DNA of 64,000 bases from Pararge aegeria (GCF_905163445.1 NC_053181.1:6014001-6078000); one strand, 5' to 3'; shown: positions 1 through 13,199, counted from the stretch's first letter. Program-made: numbers and translations. Notes: generated from the letters alone by a model not told the origin.

Positions 1-806
1 TCGTCATTACTTTATTATTATTATAATATAATGTAATAGTCCTAATATAAAATCGGTACATAGGAGAACGTTTATAGTACGTAAACGTAAAGTCAAGTCT
101 ATAAACGTAAAGTCTATTATTTCTAACTTGTCTTAAATGTAAGCAATTTTTTAATTACTTTTTAGTGTAATTCACTTGAGTATGCTTGTCGAAATTCACC
201 GTTGCAGTAAAGAAAACTCAAAGCTCCATTCTTGTTTTTGAGCGATTTTTAAGTGATTTGTGCCTATTTTTGTTATCTTCTAGGTTAGGGATAATCGTCC
301 TGAAGCCGCTTGCCAAAACTTTGCAGCCATTAGTTTTATTTGTTAATTTGTTATGGAGCTCCACTTGCGGGAAATCGCCAAGGTTTATGGTTGCGGGATT
401 TGAGGACCCGAAGTTTTCTCGTTAAGCTTAACTTGAATGGCTTGCTTTCAAGGGGTTAAACGTAACTACTGTTCTGTAAACATAATCCTACAGATTACAA
501 AAAATCCGAATAGGCTAATGACAGACGTTCGATACCTCTATTCTTCGTATATGAAAATGTGTGTCCACCTGATTGTGTGTACTAAAGGCTGTGGACCGAA
601 ATGTCCACACGTACACAGATGTATTTGCTTTAATCAACATTGTAGTCAACGCAAGCATTGATTTCAATGTTACAACTAGGTCAGAGCTAAATCTGTCACG
701 TTCTGAAATCTATAATATTTATTTGCTTTTTTCCTCTGTTTTATAATGTTTACAAATTTACTTCAATACTAATATGTTAGGGAGAAAAAAATTTGTTTAT
801 GTGTAA
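1..806. other. No gene recognised
   Basis: AT-rich sequence. Short open frames here (for example 186-425 and 437-661) have no splice context or recognisable motif and look like chance. Confidence 0.5.
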
Positions 807-960
807 TCCCTATCCCTATCCCTACTAATATTATAAATGTGAATGTAAGTTTGTTTGTTACGCTTTCACGCGAAAACTACTGAACTGATCTTCATGAAAC
901 CTTTTAAACATATTCTTGGAGGTATTAGAAATAATATAGTATACTTTTCATTGAAAAAAA
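807..960 (+). mobile_element. Helitron-like 5' end fragment
   Basis: Begins A|TC with repeated CCCTAT units followed by CTACTAATATTATAAATG, then a stretch asking for a sequence with GTTTGTTTGTTACG and a 'cacgcgaaaactactgaactgat' type core. The same start occurs at 53019, where a complete copy ends in CTAG. No matching 3' end was found here, so this is probably a truncated or decayed copy. Confidence 0.55.
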
Positions 961-3406
961 AATTACGTAAGATAAAAAAATGTTTGTGAAAAAATCTCAT
1001 ATATGACTATAGGTGTAGAGCCTGATACAAATCATTATTATAGACTAGACTTTATGATTATAGACTAAAATTTAACATAGTACATCAGTTTACAAAATTA
1101 ACATAAATGCAATTCAAATAAATTTGGAAAGATACATGTCAAAAGAAAATTAATTAAAAATTCAATTAAATAAAATCCAAATAAACCAAATCAAAATTAA
1201 AATTAAATCTATGAACTTTTTATCCACTGGATCGATAATTCGTTTACCGTAAGATTATTATTTTATCCAAAAGTAACAAACGCTGTTAATTTTAGTACAC
1301 GATTTCAGTATTATAAAATCGCTATTGCCTTGCTTTATTCGTAACTAATGAATAAATAGTATGAAACTACTTCAATATATTGGTGTTCAGTAGTTCTAAA
1401 AGATTCCCCAAATATTATACTTATCCTTTATAAACCAGCCACAGTAACTTTTTTTACGTTCATAATAATGTAACAAGTGTTTTACGGTTCCACAGGAACG
1501 GGTATTGAGTTGTAGACAACCCAAGTTAAACGTGGCCCGGTACAAAGAGTTCAATCAGTCTATCATAATGGTTGAATTGAAACTGTTATGTGTAAATTTT
1601 GTGATAACGACTAAGACAACGGGATGCTTCTTTGCGTCGTCGTATCTTGGCCGTCAATTATTACTATAATAAATCCAAGATTTACGTTTTAATATCTAAC
1701 TTTTCTACACAAGTTAGTGGTGAAACTTATTCGACTGTATTATAGTTATAGCCTTAGTACAAGATTTTCTCGCTTGCAATAGTGAACCGTTGTCTGTTTC
1801 GTCTCTGTAAAATGAACATAATGCTTCTTGTTTTAGAGTCGCAAATCCTGTACTTCAGTTTTTTTTTACATACCCGAGCCCAATCTAAACAATTTTATGC
1901 TCATTTGAGTCAATTAGATCCATATTACTCAGATGTTCAAGTATTCTACTCTAGAAAACGGCTTCTCGATTACGAGCGAGGACTACTACTAAGGTTAAGT
2001 AATGGACTAAAAAGTTTGCTGGTGTCATCTGCGTCAATGCAACATGGCCGTTAATTTCTGTTTCGAAGCGCTCGTACTTATTTAACAGAGTTTATTCTTA
2101 TTCCAAGTCGTGCAAAAGTTGGACTTTAAAAAATAATGTTCTGAATCTTAAGTCACTGTTCCATAATATTACATACTCCTGAGAAAACTCACTTTCTCCG
2201 AAATTAAACCTCAAGTATCGTCCCACTTTTGAAACTAATTCATTTGCTAACTGCGCGGGTAACTCAATTTGCACTCGCTAATGTAAACAACTTTCTTCTT
2301 TAATAGAATTAAATGTTCGAGCATACGAAGAGTTCGGAATTGGAAATCTGGTCGTAACTTATGTGAACGGTCTTAAAACAAAAGCGAGGCGACAAATCGA
2401 CTAATAAATGCCCCATTATTGCGTGAAAAACGTATCATTCCCACGATATTGGATCCAACATGCCGCAACAAAATAAATACTCAAAATAAATTATCCGTTT
2501 CCAATAAAACAACGCTCTTCCTATATTCAATGAAACACTAGTAACAACCCGTTAAGAAACCTCAACTCTATGTCTTCAGAATTAAGTTTGATAATAAATT
2601 TTACGGCGAAAAGGGCTTTGCCACGTGGCATGTTAGATCGGGGTGTTGGTATATTTTTCAAACCCATCCTCCGCGCTTAATCGAGCGGTGGTAAACATTG
2701 TATTTTTCGCCTCGCGGAAAATATCGATAGGGTAAGTGCGCATTGTGTCTGATCTCGACGAAAAGATGGGGTTCCCACGAACAAATATGTTTCAGGAGAC
2801 TGCGCCCATTAATCATGCATTGAGTGCTGGCACAATACGCCTAATGGCGCGTTTTGCCGAATGAACCGCGCCTGAACGGTCTGTATATTACTAAACGTAC
2901 GATAGAAAGGTGAGCAAACAGTGCGCATTGTCTCAGACAGGCTACAATTTATCATATTTCCACCAGATCTTATAAAATGTAATTAATGGTAAGTTTGATT
3001 GAACCCGCTACTTGAGTTACCCGTCCGTTAATATAAATAACTTTCTGTTTGTAAACGTGTTGTTATTGATAACATAACATTTACCGTTTTCTGACATAAG
3101 GCGATAAGGAAATATTTCGGAGTTTTCTCAACTGAATAAGGCCCTGTTTCGCCTGGTGTAGGGCTTTTAAAAGTACGTTTTTAATAAGTGGAATAGAAGT
3201 ACAACGTATAACGGAAATATTAAAAATGGTCTGAGACGATCAATCAAATGACATCGACGGCGATACGCAGCGATTCTTGTTTGCATAACGAATACTGTCT
3301 GGAAGAATATTCCCTACTGTGGAGTATGTGTACACGATTATTTTTCCGATTATTTTATTTATCTATACAAAATAAATAAAACGTTAGTCTATTTGCAATG
3401 TAACCG
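961..3406. other. No gene recognised
   Basis: About 2.4 kb of AT-rich sequence. The open frame at 1782-2054 has no supporting splice sites. A short stretch near 1830-1890 resembles one near 48865-48935, which suggests an old dispersed repeat. Confidence 0.45.
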
Positions 3407-3530
3407 ACTAGGGGTATGACTACCATACTCCCTAACAGGCTAGCCCGCTACCATCTTAGACTGCATCATCACTTACCACCAGGTGCGATTTATGTCAAGG
3501 GATAACTTGTAGTAAATAAAAGTAAAAAAG
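3407..3530 (+). mobile_element. SINE family B, 3' half
   Basis: 3' part of a tRNA-derived SINE present about nine times in this window. It reads through the conserved block GACTGCATCATCACTTACCA, then an AGGTG..ATT..GTCAAGGG..AACTTGTAGT end and an A-rich tail. The tRNA-like head, seen complete at 5540-5828, is missing. Confidence 0.75.
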
Positions 3531-3649
3531 TTATTAATTTTATATAATTTTCTCCGTATTTCTTTTTTTATATTGTTAGGTGCATTCCGTCCAATCCCGC
3601 AACATGTATTGCCTTATATTCTTGGGTAAGCGGCATGAGGAAGTTGTTC

Positions 3650-3775
3650 TAATCCTGCCTTGCTTGGCAGAGATCGCTTCTAAGCGATAAGGCCGCCTTT
3701 TGTATTCTACTCCAGTCTTTTTGTTTCTTCCTTTATTTTTCTAACTGTGTAGTGATGTACGAATAAAGAGTTTAA
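3650..3775 (+). mobile_element. LINE 3' tail with conserved stem-loop
   Basis: Contains GGCAGAGATCGCTTCTAAGC, continuing into GATAAGGCCGCC, a stem-loop with complementary GATCGCT/AGCGAT arms, and ends in an AATAAAG signal. The same 3' tail recurs at 41069-41187, 44660-44785 and inverted at 7125-7215. Only the terminal about 120 bp is present, as in a 5'-truncated LINE insertion. Confidence 0.6.
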
Positions 3776-4104
3776 ATTAAAGAAATGAGGTATTAGGTAT
3801 ATATGCAGTTTGCAGCATTCCACTACATCCGTGTATCTACTTGAAGATCAATCAAGGAAATTAATTAACTAAAACGACACTCCTCTGCTTTCCCTGTGAT
3901 TTCACGGCCCGGTACGTTCTGGAAGATTGATCGAGCTTCGAAGCGACACAAATTGCTCATTTCAATATTAGATGCTGACTAGCACCCACTCGTGTTTTGC
4001 AATTTTGAGATATTATCTTACTTTCTTCTTAATTTGTTGGAAGTGGCTGGCTAGTGTGGCTAGGACTATGACTATAATAATAATTTTTCAAATTCTTCTG
4101 TATT

Positions 4105-4340
4105 AGAATGTAGAATCTTGTTAATATTTAGATATATTGCATATTTTTAGTAGTTATCACTTAGTATATTGTACTTTTATTTGACTAACTTGACACAATA
4201 AAATCATCTTACTCACATCCTGTGGTAGCTGGAAGAGATCTCTTATAGAGATACGCTTTCCTTCGTACATTTCATGTACCATTTGTTCTAATTCACAATT
4301 TATGGTACATAGATAATAAATAAATTAATAAATAAATATG
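4105..4340 (+). mobile_element. LINE 3' end, second tail family
   Basis: Homologous over about 200 bp to 8575-8780 on the other strand. The shared part includes a hairpin around AGATCTCTTATAGAGATA, the phrase ACTCACATCCTGTGGTAGCT and a terminal (AATA)n tail. Confidence 0.6.
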
Positions 4341-4659
4341 AGTGCTTTCCATAGATCTAATATCGATTAGTTTAATCAATATGATAAAGTCAAATAATCG
4401 TGGGTGTTCATACTGTATAAATATATACAGTTATTTTAACTGATTGTATACGAGTAAACGCACAGAGAAATAACCATTGCATTTGAATGAATTTCAATTT
4501 CATCTGAATTTATATTTTGATACTCTGTGGACATTACATTCTTCCCAATGTATCTATCTATAAAATATGAACTATTTCAAGTTTTTAAGTAAAAGGCAAT
4601 GAGTGTTTTAATTAAACAAAACTGGCCCTGCCGTACTAACGAGATGTAAAATAAATAAA

Positions 4660-4722
4660 TAATCACTTAACACCAGGTGAGATTGCAGTCAAGGTATAAC
4701 TTGTAGTGGAATAAAAAAAAAA
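4660..4722 (+). mobile_element. SINE family B, 3' tail only
   Basis: Short tail: AATCACTTAACACCAGGTGA, then GATTGCAGTCAAGG and AACTTGTAGT, ending in a poly-A run. Confidence 0.6.
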
Positions 4723-5539
4723 TCCGATTTATAATATTACTTCGCCGGAGTTAAAGGATATAAATATAGAATATAGATAGTTAAATAAATAATAAATATA
4801 GGTCTCAAATGATTGAAAGAAAAACAAGAAACCGATGCAAGTTAAACGGGATACAAAGTAATATTTCTTGGATGATGGATGGTGTCGATAATATAGTGGC
4901 TATCAAATTGAATTCTGTGTTTGTTGACTTGTGGGCATCGTATCGCACCGGCGCAGGCGTTTGGTGAACACATCGCCTAATTGATCGGTTGGACGACATA
5001 TTACAAACATCTTTAACTACAGCTTACATTCTACTTTCAACTTTATTCTGATAACAATTAAGACTATTTTAAGGAATTCGAAGTTTATAAATCTACAATG
5101 TGCGCGTTACCTATACAACATTATCCTTGCCAGTTCTAAATTATGAGAACGCAATGTACAGTCTTATGTCTATTAGAATAAAGTTTATGTTGCTACGGAA
5201 CTAATTTCGGTAATGTTATAACGGTAATGTTCTTATTTATATTCAAATGAGGCCTATACAAACTATTAATTCAAACATATCCGTTTACTGTTAGCACGAT
5301 AAAAATAATTAGGTGGGTATTAACTTTCTGTACCTCGTGCTGTTATGTACTTTACCTTCTTGCACCTATCGGAAGCTTAAAAATTCTACTGAATATTATC
5401 TCTTTAGGTAGGTAAACATTGAAGTGATGGGTAGATGAATGTTAAAAGACGGGTGGATTTTGTCGACATCCCGGAGCCAGGGATTTCCATATACATACAG
5501 TGTTACTCATATAAGAGGAAGAAGAAGAGCAGCAATTTT
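4723..5539. other. No gene recognised
   Basis: AT-rich sequence. The minus-strand open frame at 4805-4999 lacks splice context and recognisable composition. Confidence 0.4.
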
Positions 5540-5828
5540 TTATTTTTTATTTATTATTCCACTACTAGTTAGCCCTTGACTGCAATCTCACCTAGTGGTA
5601 AGTGATGATGCAGACTAAGATGCTAGCGGGCTAACCTGTTTGGGAGTATGGTAGTCATACCCCTAATTGGGTTTCGGAACACTAAATCGCTTAGCGGAAT
5701 TCTTTGTCGGTTGGGTGCCACCAGAAAAATTCAGAAATTATAATTTCCTAAATTGCCCCTACCGGGAAGAGAACCCGGGGCTTCCTACTTAAGTTCAGAG
5801 TACCCACCGTTGTGCCAGGGAGGTCGAA
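5540..5828 (-). mobile_element. SINE family B, near full length
   Basis: Best copy of this family. On the minus strand it starts with a tRNA-like head (A-box-like CCTGGCACAACGGTGG, B-box-like GGGTTCTCTTCCCGG). The body includes AATCGCTTAGCGGAATTC-type sequence. The 3' part carries the conserved CATCATCACTTACCACTAGG and ends at an AATAAT tail. Transcription would be by RNA polymerase III. Confidence 0.8.
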
Positions 5829-6099
5829 TTTGGGAATTAACAATTGCTGAATTGTCTCTGTTCTGATCTGAATTTTTAGGACTCTACCTCTTGATCGTAT
5901 TTTAGTTACTTCAGCGTTCCAAAAAAGTTTTCAAGTTATTTTTAGAAGGTAAAAGGACAACGACGTTAGTAGTAGGCCCAAAAGCAGGTACACTAACGTT
6001 TAGGAGGCAGTAGGGGTTTTTAGCCGGTAGGAGTCCGGCACTATACAGACATAGGGATGTCTATGACGATTTTCCCCTCCAAACAATAAAAAAAAAAAG

Positions 6100-6430
6100 T
6101 TATTCTACGGAACTTATTATTTCTGGTGTTATCACGCATACTAACTATAATCTCATCGCACTAACTATAGTATATAATGTAATCTTTCTACATCACCAGC
6201 TGATTATATCTGAAGGATATTCCCCTCCTATTATAAAAAAGTCATTTTTATAAGAAAATAAATGCCTTTCAACCGTCAGTAGACTGCTTTTATTCTACGG
6301 ATCTCATTATTTCTGGTTTTATCACACAGACTAACTATAAGCTAACTCTATCTCTCTCTAATCGCACTAACTATAATATATAATGTCATTTTTCTACATC
6401 ACCAGTTGAGTATATCTGAATTTTCTTATC
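6100..6430. repeat. Imperfect tandem duplication, ~190-200 bp period
   Basis: TATTCTACGG and the next about 110 bp (CACTAACTATA.., ..CTACATCACCAG.TGA.TATATCTGAA) occur at 6101 and again at 6291. The second copy has a small TC-rich insertion. No coding content. Confidence 0.75.
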
Positions 6431-6469
6431 AGCCTTCCCTAGTCTTAAATCATGGATAAAATCAAGAAT

Positions 6470-6736
6470 GACGGCCGATTGGCGCAGTGGACAGCAACCC
6501 TGCTTTCTGAGTCCAAGGCCGTGGGTTCGATTCCCGCAACTGGACAATATTTGTGTGATGACCACGAATGTTTTTCAGTGTCTGGGTGTTTATTTATATA
6601 TTATAAGTATTTATGTATACTATTCATATAAATTATTAATCAGTTATCTTGGTACCCATAACACAAGCTTTGCTTAATTTGGGACTAGATGGCGATGTGT
6701 GTACTGTCGTAGTATATTTATATTTATTTATTTATA
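6470..6736 (+). mobile_element. SINE family C, near full length
   Basis: tRNA-derived head GACGGCCGATTGGCGCAGTGG (A box GGCGCAGTGG) and B box GGGTTCGATTCC. A unique body follows (TTTTCAGTGTCTGGGTGTTTA and GGTACCCATAACACAAGC), then CTAGATGGCGATGTGTG and a (TTTA)n tail. Eight loci of this family are in the window. Confidence 0.85.
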
Positions 6737-7124
6737 AGTGATTACTAGACATTCCAAACTCCATATACTTAGACGATATCCTTTAGAAATTATTTTTTAT
6801 CTGTGTGTATTTTTTTTGCTGTGTTCCATCAAAATAAGTTAAACTAGTTTTTTGCGGTGACATGCGGTTGGAAATAAAGCCGAGGTTTAGTTATTTGTCG
6901 AGTGTCGACGGGCCAGTCTAAACACGTCTGTCTGCGTTTGTTTGTTTGTTCTAGTGCTATTTGTTTACACAGTTGTCCCGCGGTTAAACTTAATAATAGA
7001 TTTTGCCTCCATTAATGTTTCCAATTCAAGAGTTTGAATCGAATGTTCATTTGAGATTTCAATATACTTATTTATTTTTTTAACCTCTTTATTTGTACAG
7101 CATAATGATGTTAGGGAAATAAAA

Positions 7125-7215
7125 TAAGAATACAAAGAAGGAAGTAGAAACCAAAGGTAGCCTTATCGCTTAGTAACGTCATCGCTTAGCGATAAGGTCA
7201 GGTAACCTTAGAATG
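7125..7215 (-). mobile_element. LINE 3' tail with conserved stem-loop
   Basis: Inverted copy of the tail described at 3650. On the plus strand it reads CATCGCTTAGCGATAAGG with a duplicated CCTTATCGCTTAG. Short and degenerate. Confidence 0.45.
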
Positions 7216-7324
7216 AGGACATCATAAGCGGGAACAAACAGGTGGTATAAAATTATTAAAAAACTACACTCTAATACCTAAATACGATAACAAAAACAAC
7301 ATTTTAAGAAAATTATACAGAACT

Positions 7325-7500
7325 CTCATGCATGCAGGTTTCTTCTAAATGCTTTCCTTCACCTTTGAAGCAAGTGATATTTTAATTGCTTAAAAGACAC
7401 CTAAGTTATAAAAGTTAGAGGTTCGAACCGGTGCGCTCGGATTCGAACTCGGCCCCCGAAAGTGTAGTCGAAGTCCTACCCACTGGGCTATCACCGCTTC
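7325..7500 (-). mobile_element. SINE family A (partial)
   Basis: On the minus strand the head reads GAAGCGGTGATAGCCCAGTG (A box TAGCCCAGTGG) with B box GAGTTCGAATCC. It is followed by the family's TTAAAATATCACTTGCTTC and GCATGCATGAGAG-type body. The 3' part and (GAT)n tail are missing. Confidence 0.75.
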
Positions 7501-8191
7501 CTTATGTAATTTTAATAATTTTTTTAAATTATAATATAACCTATTACTTAAATCGCATACAACCGACAGATATCTTTTTTTTTCTTAAATCAATATATAC
7601 CTAACGCAATATGCTATCAAGATATGCCACATAATATTTTGTTACCATGTAACCGAAGCCGAAATGAGGGTAAGCGAAGCTTTTTGTAACAAAAATGTCG
7701 CGTCATACAAGCTGGGGTGCGAAACAATACAAACGTCACTCTGTTGTGCGTAATCCATTTTTATATGTAGGAACTTGCAACACATACGGTTAAAAAAACG
7801 TGTTTTAGGGTTCACCATTGTTCAAAATTGGTGTTTGTATAACGATTATACTCACATAAAAAAAACAAGTTCCATATAATAAGCTTTGATAACAAGTTAG
7901 AGTATGAAGAAATATTTACTCTGGACTGGACATAATGATATGCTGCCGAAGGCCTAATTTGTTATGGTAGAAAATTGCCTTGTAAATACGAAACGATGAT
8001 AATTGTAGGGACCGGTATTGAGAGGTAATCAATGGTACGTAGTACCATAACTTCTTAAACATACGCTGGGGAACAATTTTAATGGGAGGCAAAAAATTCT
8101 GGCCTTCTGGTATTTGTTATTAAGAATGTGGTCGTTGCACACAATTTGGTTCAAACTCCATTTACTGGAAGTCCATTTTACTGTGAAATTA
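7501..8191. other. No gene recognised
   Basis: No splice-supported open frame or recognisable repeat seen. Confidence 0.4.
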
Positions 8192-8451
8192 TTAAATATA
8201 TATTAAATAAATATATTACGACAACGCACACATCGCCATCTAGCCCCAAAGTAAGCGTAGCTTGTGTTATGGGTACTAAGATGACTGATGAATATTTTTA
8301 TGAATAACATACATAAATACTTAGAATATAAACACCGAGACACTGAAAAACATTCGTACTCATCACACAAACATTTTCCAGTTGTGGGAATCGAACCCAC
8401 GGCCTTGGGCTCAGAAAGCAGGGGCGCTGCAAACTGCGCCAATCGGCCGTG
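8192..8451 (-). mobile_element. SINE family C, near full length
   Basis: Complete minus-strand copy. The ACGGCCGATTGGCGCAGT head is at the right end (8451), the B-box complement GGGAATCGAACCC is near 8385, and the (TTTA)n tail is at the left. Minus-strand open frames across it are by-products. Confidence 0.85.
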
Positions 8452-8574
8452 AAATATTGTATATATATTGATGTGAGTATTGTTCCTTCTTCCCCGTTCC
8501 ACCACAGAACAGCGAGACACTCGAGCGGTGGCATCCGTGTTGGTTCCATCAACACGCACGAAATGTTTTTTATT

Positions 8575-8780
8575 TATATATTTATTTATTATTTATATAC
8601 CATAAATTGTGATTGTGAACATAAGATACATGAAGTGTACGAAGGAAACTTATCTCTATAAGAGGTCTCTTTCAGCTACCAGGATGTGAGTAAGTTGATT
8701 TAATAGTGGAACAATATACTAAATAATAACTACTAAAGATATGCAATATATCTAAATATTAACAAGATTCTACACACTTA
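8575..8780 (-). mobile_element. LINE 3' end, second tail family
   Basis: Inverted homologue of 4105-4340. It contains the complement of the ATCTCTTATAGAGAT hairpin and AGCTACCAGGATGTGAGTAA, followed by TACTAAATAATAACTACTAA-type sequence. Confidence 0.6.
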
Positions 8781-10282
8781 ATAATTTGAGTACCTTCAAG
8801 GCAATATAGAATAGGCTTTTTCTAGGCAAGTGTGCTCCAGACCTCATCAGTGCTTTCTAACGGGCATGATTGTCGTCAAGCGCTGGCCTATCGTTAACAA
8901 AAAAAAAAAAACACGTCCCGCACACAGGCAATATGCAGATAATTGTAAATAATATTGGCGTGTGAGCGGGGTGCCCTAGAATGACAAATCACAAAAAAAT
9001 CTTCTGGTCTGTAGAACCTCAAAAAGAACTAGAAAAAAACAACTAAAAAGTGAATACTAGAACCCGAGCCGCCTCTGACTTATACTATAGACTTCAAGAC
9101 GAATCTGATAATCGAAAAATCGATGGGGTTGTGTCGTTAGATCACAAAGTTCCCATGGCTGCTTTGCGTCACCATCATCAGATCAGCTTTATGTCGGAAT
9201 AATATTGCATTGTCATCCGATTGAGCTGTAACTTTGCATGCATTTATAATGTATGCAAAGGTTTCTAATCTGAAACCCTGTGCTTTGGAAGCTTGCTTGG
9301 TAATTTAACTTTCGTGGTTTGATTATAGTCAGACAAAGAGGAAGTAAGCTTGTTAATATTTTTTTTTTCATAATAAAAAATGCCGTTTTTTTTTATTAAA
9401 AGCATTCAGGTGTTTCTTAGTAGCTACCAGTATTAATTTATTAACGTCTAAGCATAATCTCGAACAATGTTCCCCATTCCTTATTCGCTATTAAGGGAGT
9501 AAAAATATTTTCAGAGGTTAATATATTCTTATTGCACCATATTTTTTCTCCCTAAATTGTGATTTGAATTTACGATTACGGCTTAGATGCGCAGCTTATA
9601 ATAGGGTAGGAGAGAAAATTGTATGCTAAGTTTTCACTTGTTCATGTCTTCGATAAAAGGTAAGAAGGTTTGAGTTTAGTCTTAGAATAATTCATTGCAT
9701 CTACACGGAAAAAAAACATAATACATAAAAGCAGAATAAAAGCTACAAAGTTGTGTGAAAAAAATCTCTTAGAGATAACCCTTGGACAACACAAACTGAA
9801 GTGAGAGAGTTAAAAGTAATGAAAATAAGAATATAAATATATGTTTATAACAAATAAATACGAAATTTTACATACTATAGATATCATAAACATATAATAA
9901 TAATTAAAGGATTAAGAAATGTATATAAAATAAATAAATACCTTATTAATAAATCTAAATTTATACCTACCTTGATAATATTGTTATAATATTTATATAC
10001 TATACTATAATAGTATATTAATTAATTCATTCATTTATCATATCTATACATATAATAAAACTGTAACTGGAAGATTTCTGTACATTCAATATATTTTGAA
10101 TGTACAGTAATCTTATAGAATATATTTTGGGGGGCGGTATCAATTCTATCAATTGGGATCGTTAAACCGCTGTCAATTTTCTAAATACAGAAATTAATCT
10201 TAAAATTTCTATAAACTTCAATTATTTTGAATATTGCAGAACAGATAGTTCTTTGGATAAAATCATTTAATTTTAGTTTTAG
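8781..10282. other. Old dispersed repeat and AT-rich sequence, no gene
   Basis: A stretch at about 8900-9240 (including GTCACCATCATCAGATCAGC-type sequence at 9168-9186) has the look of a decayed dispersed repeat. A perfect 12-bp inverted repeat, CTGTACATTCAA with its complement, lies at 10078-10107. The rest is very AT-rich. No gene seen. Confidence 0.4.
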
Positions 10283-13199
10283 TACCTATGTCATACCAAG
10301 AACTGGTTTCTTTTTAATTTAAAATACGCGTCGTTAAAAATTTATTACCAAAATGTCCGTGGCTTACGTACTAAAACTCACAATCTTTTCACCCAAATTA
10401 GCTGTAATAATTATGATATTGTTATACTTGTAGAAACTTGGCTCAATAGCAACATATTGTCGCATGAATTGTTTGATAACAGATATACAGTTTATAGAAG
10501 AGATAGAGAAAGTGTTGGATTTCAAAACAAAAAGGATGGTGGTGGTGTTTTAATAGCTGTCTATAATAAATACATATCTAAACGTATGAGTATCTGGGAA
10601 AGTGATTGCGAAGATGTTTGGGTAACGCTTGAGATTTGCTCTAAAAAGTCTGGCAAGTTCTTAAAACATAATATTGCTTTTTGTGCTGTATATCTGCCTC
10701 CTCCAGTCAGTCGGAGTTCGTTAGAAAGCTACCTTGATAATAGTAATGCTGTCTGCGAACAGAACTTATATACTTGTATATTAGGAGATTTTAACATGAG
10801 TTATATCAATTGGCCATTACTGAAGGACAATAATGACGGTTACATTATTCCCGGACTTGGATCTCACTTGTTGGACTTTATGTATTTACATAAACTTAGT
10901 CAAGCTAATGTTATTCCTAATAAATCTAATAAAATTTTAGATTTAGTATTAACAAACATTACATGTAAAGTATATGAATCCAGTAATGCACTAACTGCTA
11001 TTGACTTATTGCACCCACCTTTGGAAGTGGTTTTGTCCGTAACTGATGATATAAAACTCCCTTTCAAAATCGATATGCCTAAGCCAAACTATCGTAGAGC
11101 AGATTATGATGCTATCTGTAAATACCTGCAACAGCAAAATTGGGAAGACATTTTTAAAGAAATTGCTGATGTTGATTCCATGCTCAAAATCTTTTATGAC
11201 ATTTTAAATATTGCCATTCAAAAATTTGTCCCATTTACTATCAAGCATAAACAAAATAAGTCCCCTCCTTGGTTTGATCGGAATCTGAAAAGAATTTTAA
11301 ATGAAAAAAACGCTATAAGGTGGCGGTATAAGTTATACCAAAACCCCATGGACGAAATTGCTCTAAAATTAGTCAGTGATCGAGCTACTCGACTAGCTTC
11401 TGTAAAATATAATCGATATGTTAAAGATCTTGAAGTTGGAATTACTAACAATCCTAAATTATTCTGGTCATTCATAAAGGCTAAGAAAGGAGGAAAAGGA
11501 GTGTACCCTGCTCACATGAGTAATGGTGATATTGACACAAGTGATGGCACGGAAATATGCAACTTATTTGCTAAACAATTTTCTTATAACTCTAATGACA
11601 GAAGTTCGGCAGAAGATTCCTCTAAATACTTGGGTCATATACGCAATAATGGGCAATTACTAACTATACCAACAATAACTTCTGAGAGTGTTTTAGCTTC
11701 CATAAAGAGTATCGATCGCACAAAAAGGCGCAGGACCAGATGGCATCCCACCGTCGTTTATATTATCTTGCGCGTCTTCCCTGGCTTTGCCATTGAGTGT
11801 AATCTTTAATAAATCATTAGTTACGGGAACGTTTCCAAGGGTGTGGAAATCGGCTATGGTAGTGCCTGTACATAAGTCTGGAACAGCTACTCTGGTCCAG
11901 AACTATAGGCCAATCTCAATACTATCTACATTTGCAAAGATATTTGAATGCATGGTTTGTCCTCTGATAAAAAATTACATAAAGCAAAATCTTACCGACG
12001 AGCAGCATGGATTTGTGGGGTCTAGGTCCACTTGCACTAACCTAGTAACTTTTACCGAAACCCTTGTTAGCGCAGTGGACAAAAATAAGCAAATTGACGT
12101 CATATACACGGACTTCAGTAAGGCGTTTGATAGTATTCCTCGTGACATTCTTGTCTCTAAAATGCAGGCGTACGGTTTTACTGGACCCCTCTTAGACTGG
12201 TTAAGCTCATACTTAATGGATCGTTTATTTTTTGTTGTGGTTAATGGGTATCAGTCGGACGTATGCAAAATAACGTCTGGTGTACCCCAGGGCTCACACC
12301 TTGGCCCTATTTTATTTAATATTTTCATAAATGATGTCTCCAGCTGCTTTAAGTTTTCCTCGGTATTTATGTACGCTGATGATTTAAAGTTTTGCAGAAA
12401 GATTGAATCCTACGATGATTGCGCGCTATTACAAGATCTCAATAATTTGATTCTTTGGTGTGAAAATAACCAAATGTCATTAAATAAGAAAAAATGTTTT
12501 TATGTCAAATTTACAAGAAAATTAAAATCTCTTAGCTACGACTACCATATAAACAAGCACGTATTGGAAAAACTAGAGACAGTTAGAGATCTAGGGGTAA
12601 TATATGATCAGAAGTTAACATTTATCCCTCATATAGAAAATGTTGCAAAGCGATCTTCTAGAATGCTAGGTTTTGTTATGCGAAATGCAAAAGTTTTTAA
12701 AAGTATTAAAACCAAGAAGCTTCTTTATAACAGTTTGGTAAGAAGTGTTATAGAATATTGTTGTGTGGTATGGCGGCCGCATTACGCAACGCACATATTA
12801 AGAATAGAACGTATCCAAAAGAGGTTTCTCTGGCATTTGGCTGCAAGTATTGGAAATGGTGACAGAAAATTTTCATACAAGGAAAGGCTAGCATACTTTA
12901 AAATGCACTCTTTAGAAAAACGCATGGAACTTCTAGACCTGCAGTTTGTTTATAAGATTCTAAACGCTAAAATTGACTGTCCTCAATTACTATCCAGTTT
13001 TAGATTTAGGGTACCTGTTAATTATCCCCGTAAACCTATAACTCCACTCTGTCCCCCGTTGCGTAGAACTGTTCTTGGTGCCAATTCCCCTGTTCCAAGA
13101 TTATGTAAGACCCTAAACCACATTAGCACTGAAGTTGATATTTACTCTGACTCGTTGTATAAGTTCAGAGATAAGATATTTTTATCATGGACCAATTGA
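10283..13199 (+). pseudogene. LINE endonuclease-reverse transcriptase ORF with one frameshift
   Basis: Part 1 (open to 11809) carries the endonuclease: YYQNVRGLRTK near its start, a VETWLNSN segment and the GDFNMS motif. At the usual SDH position the sequence reads DLLHPPLEVV, so that catalytic motif is altered. Part 2 (open to the TGA at 13197-13199) carries the reverse transcriptase: TDFSKAFDSIP, SGVPQGSHLGPILFNIFIND and the catalytic YADD (about 12370-12380). It ends with a C-terminal region typical of these elements. The parts overlap in different frames. Codon sense switches at an A/G run near 11722-11729, consistent with a 1-nt deletion. No other interruption was seen, so the copy is young but probably inactive. 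Confidence 0.85.

Noticed and set aside
8203..8661. Overlapping open frames of 70-118 codons on both strands
   Set aside because: They read through a family C SINE and its flank; the same peptides recur at other SINE copies.
11218..11475. Minus-strand 85-codon frame
   Set aside because: Shadow of the LINE open reading frame on the other strand.
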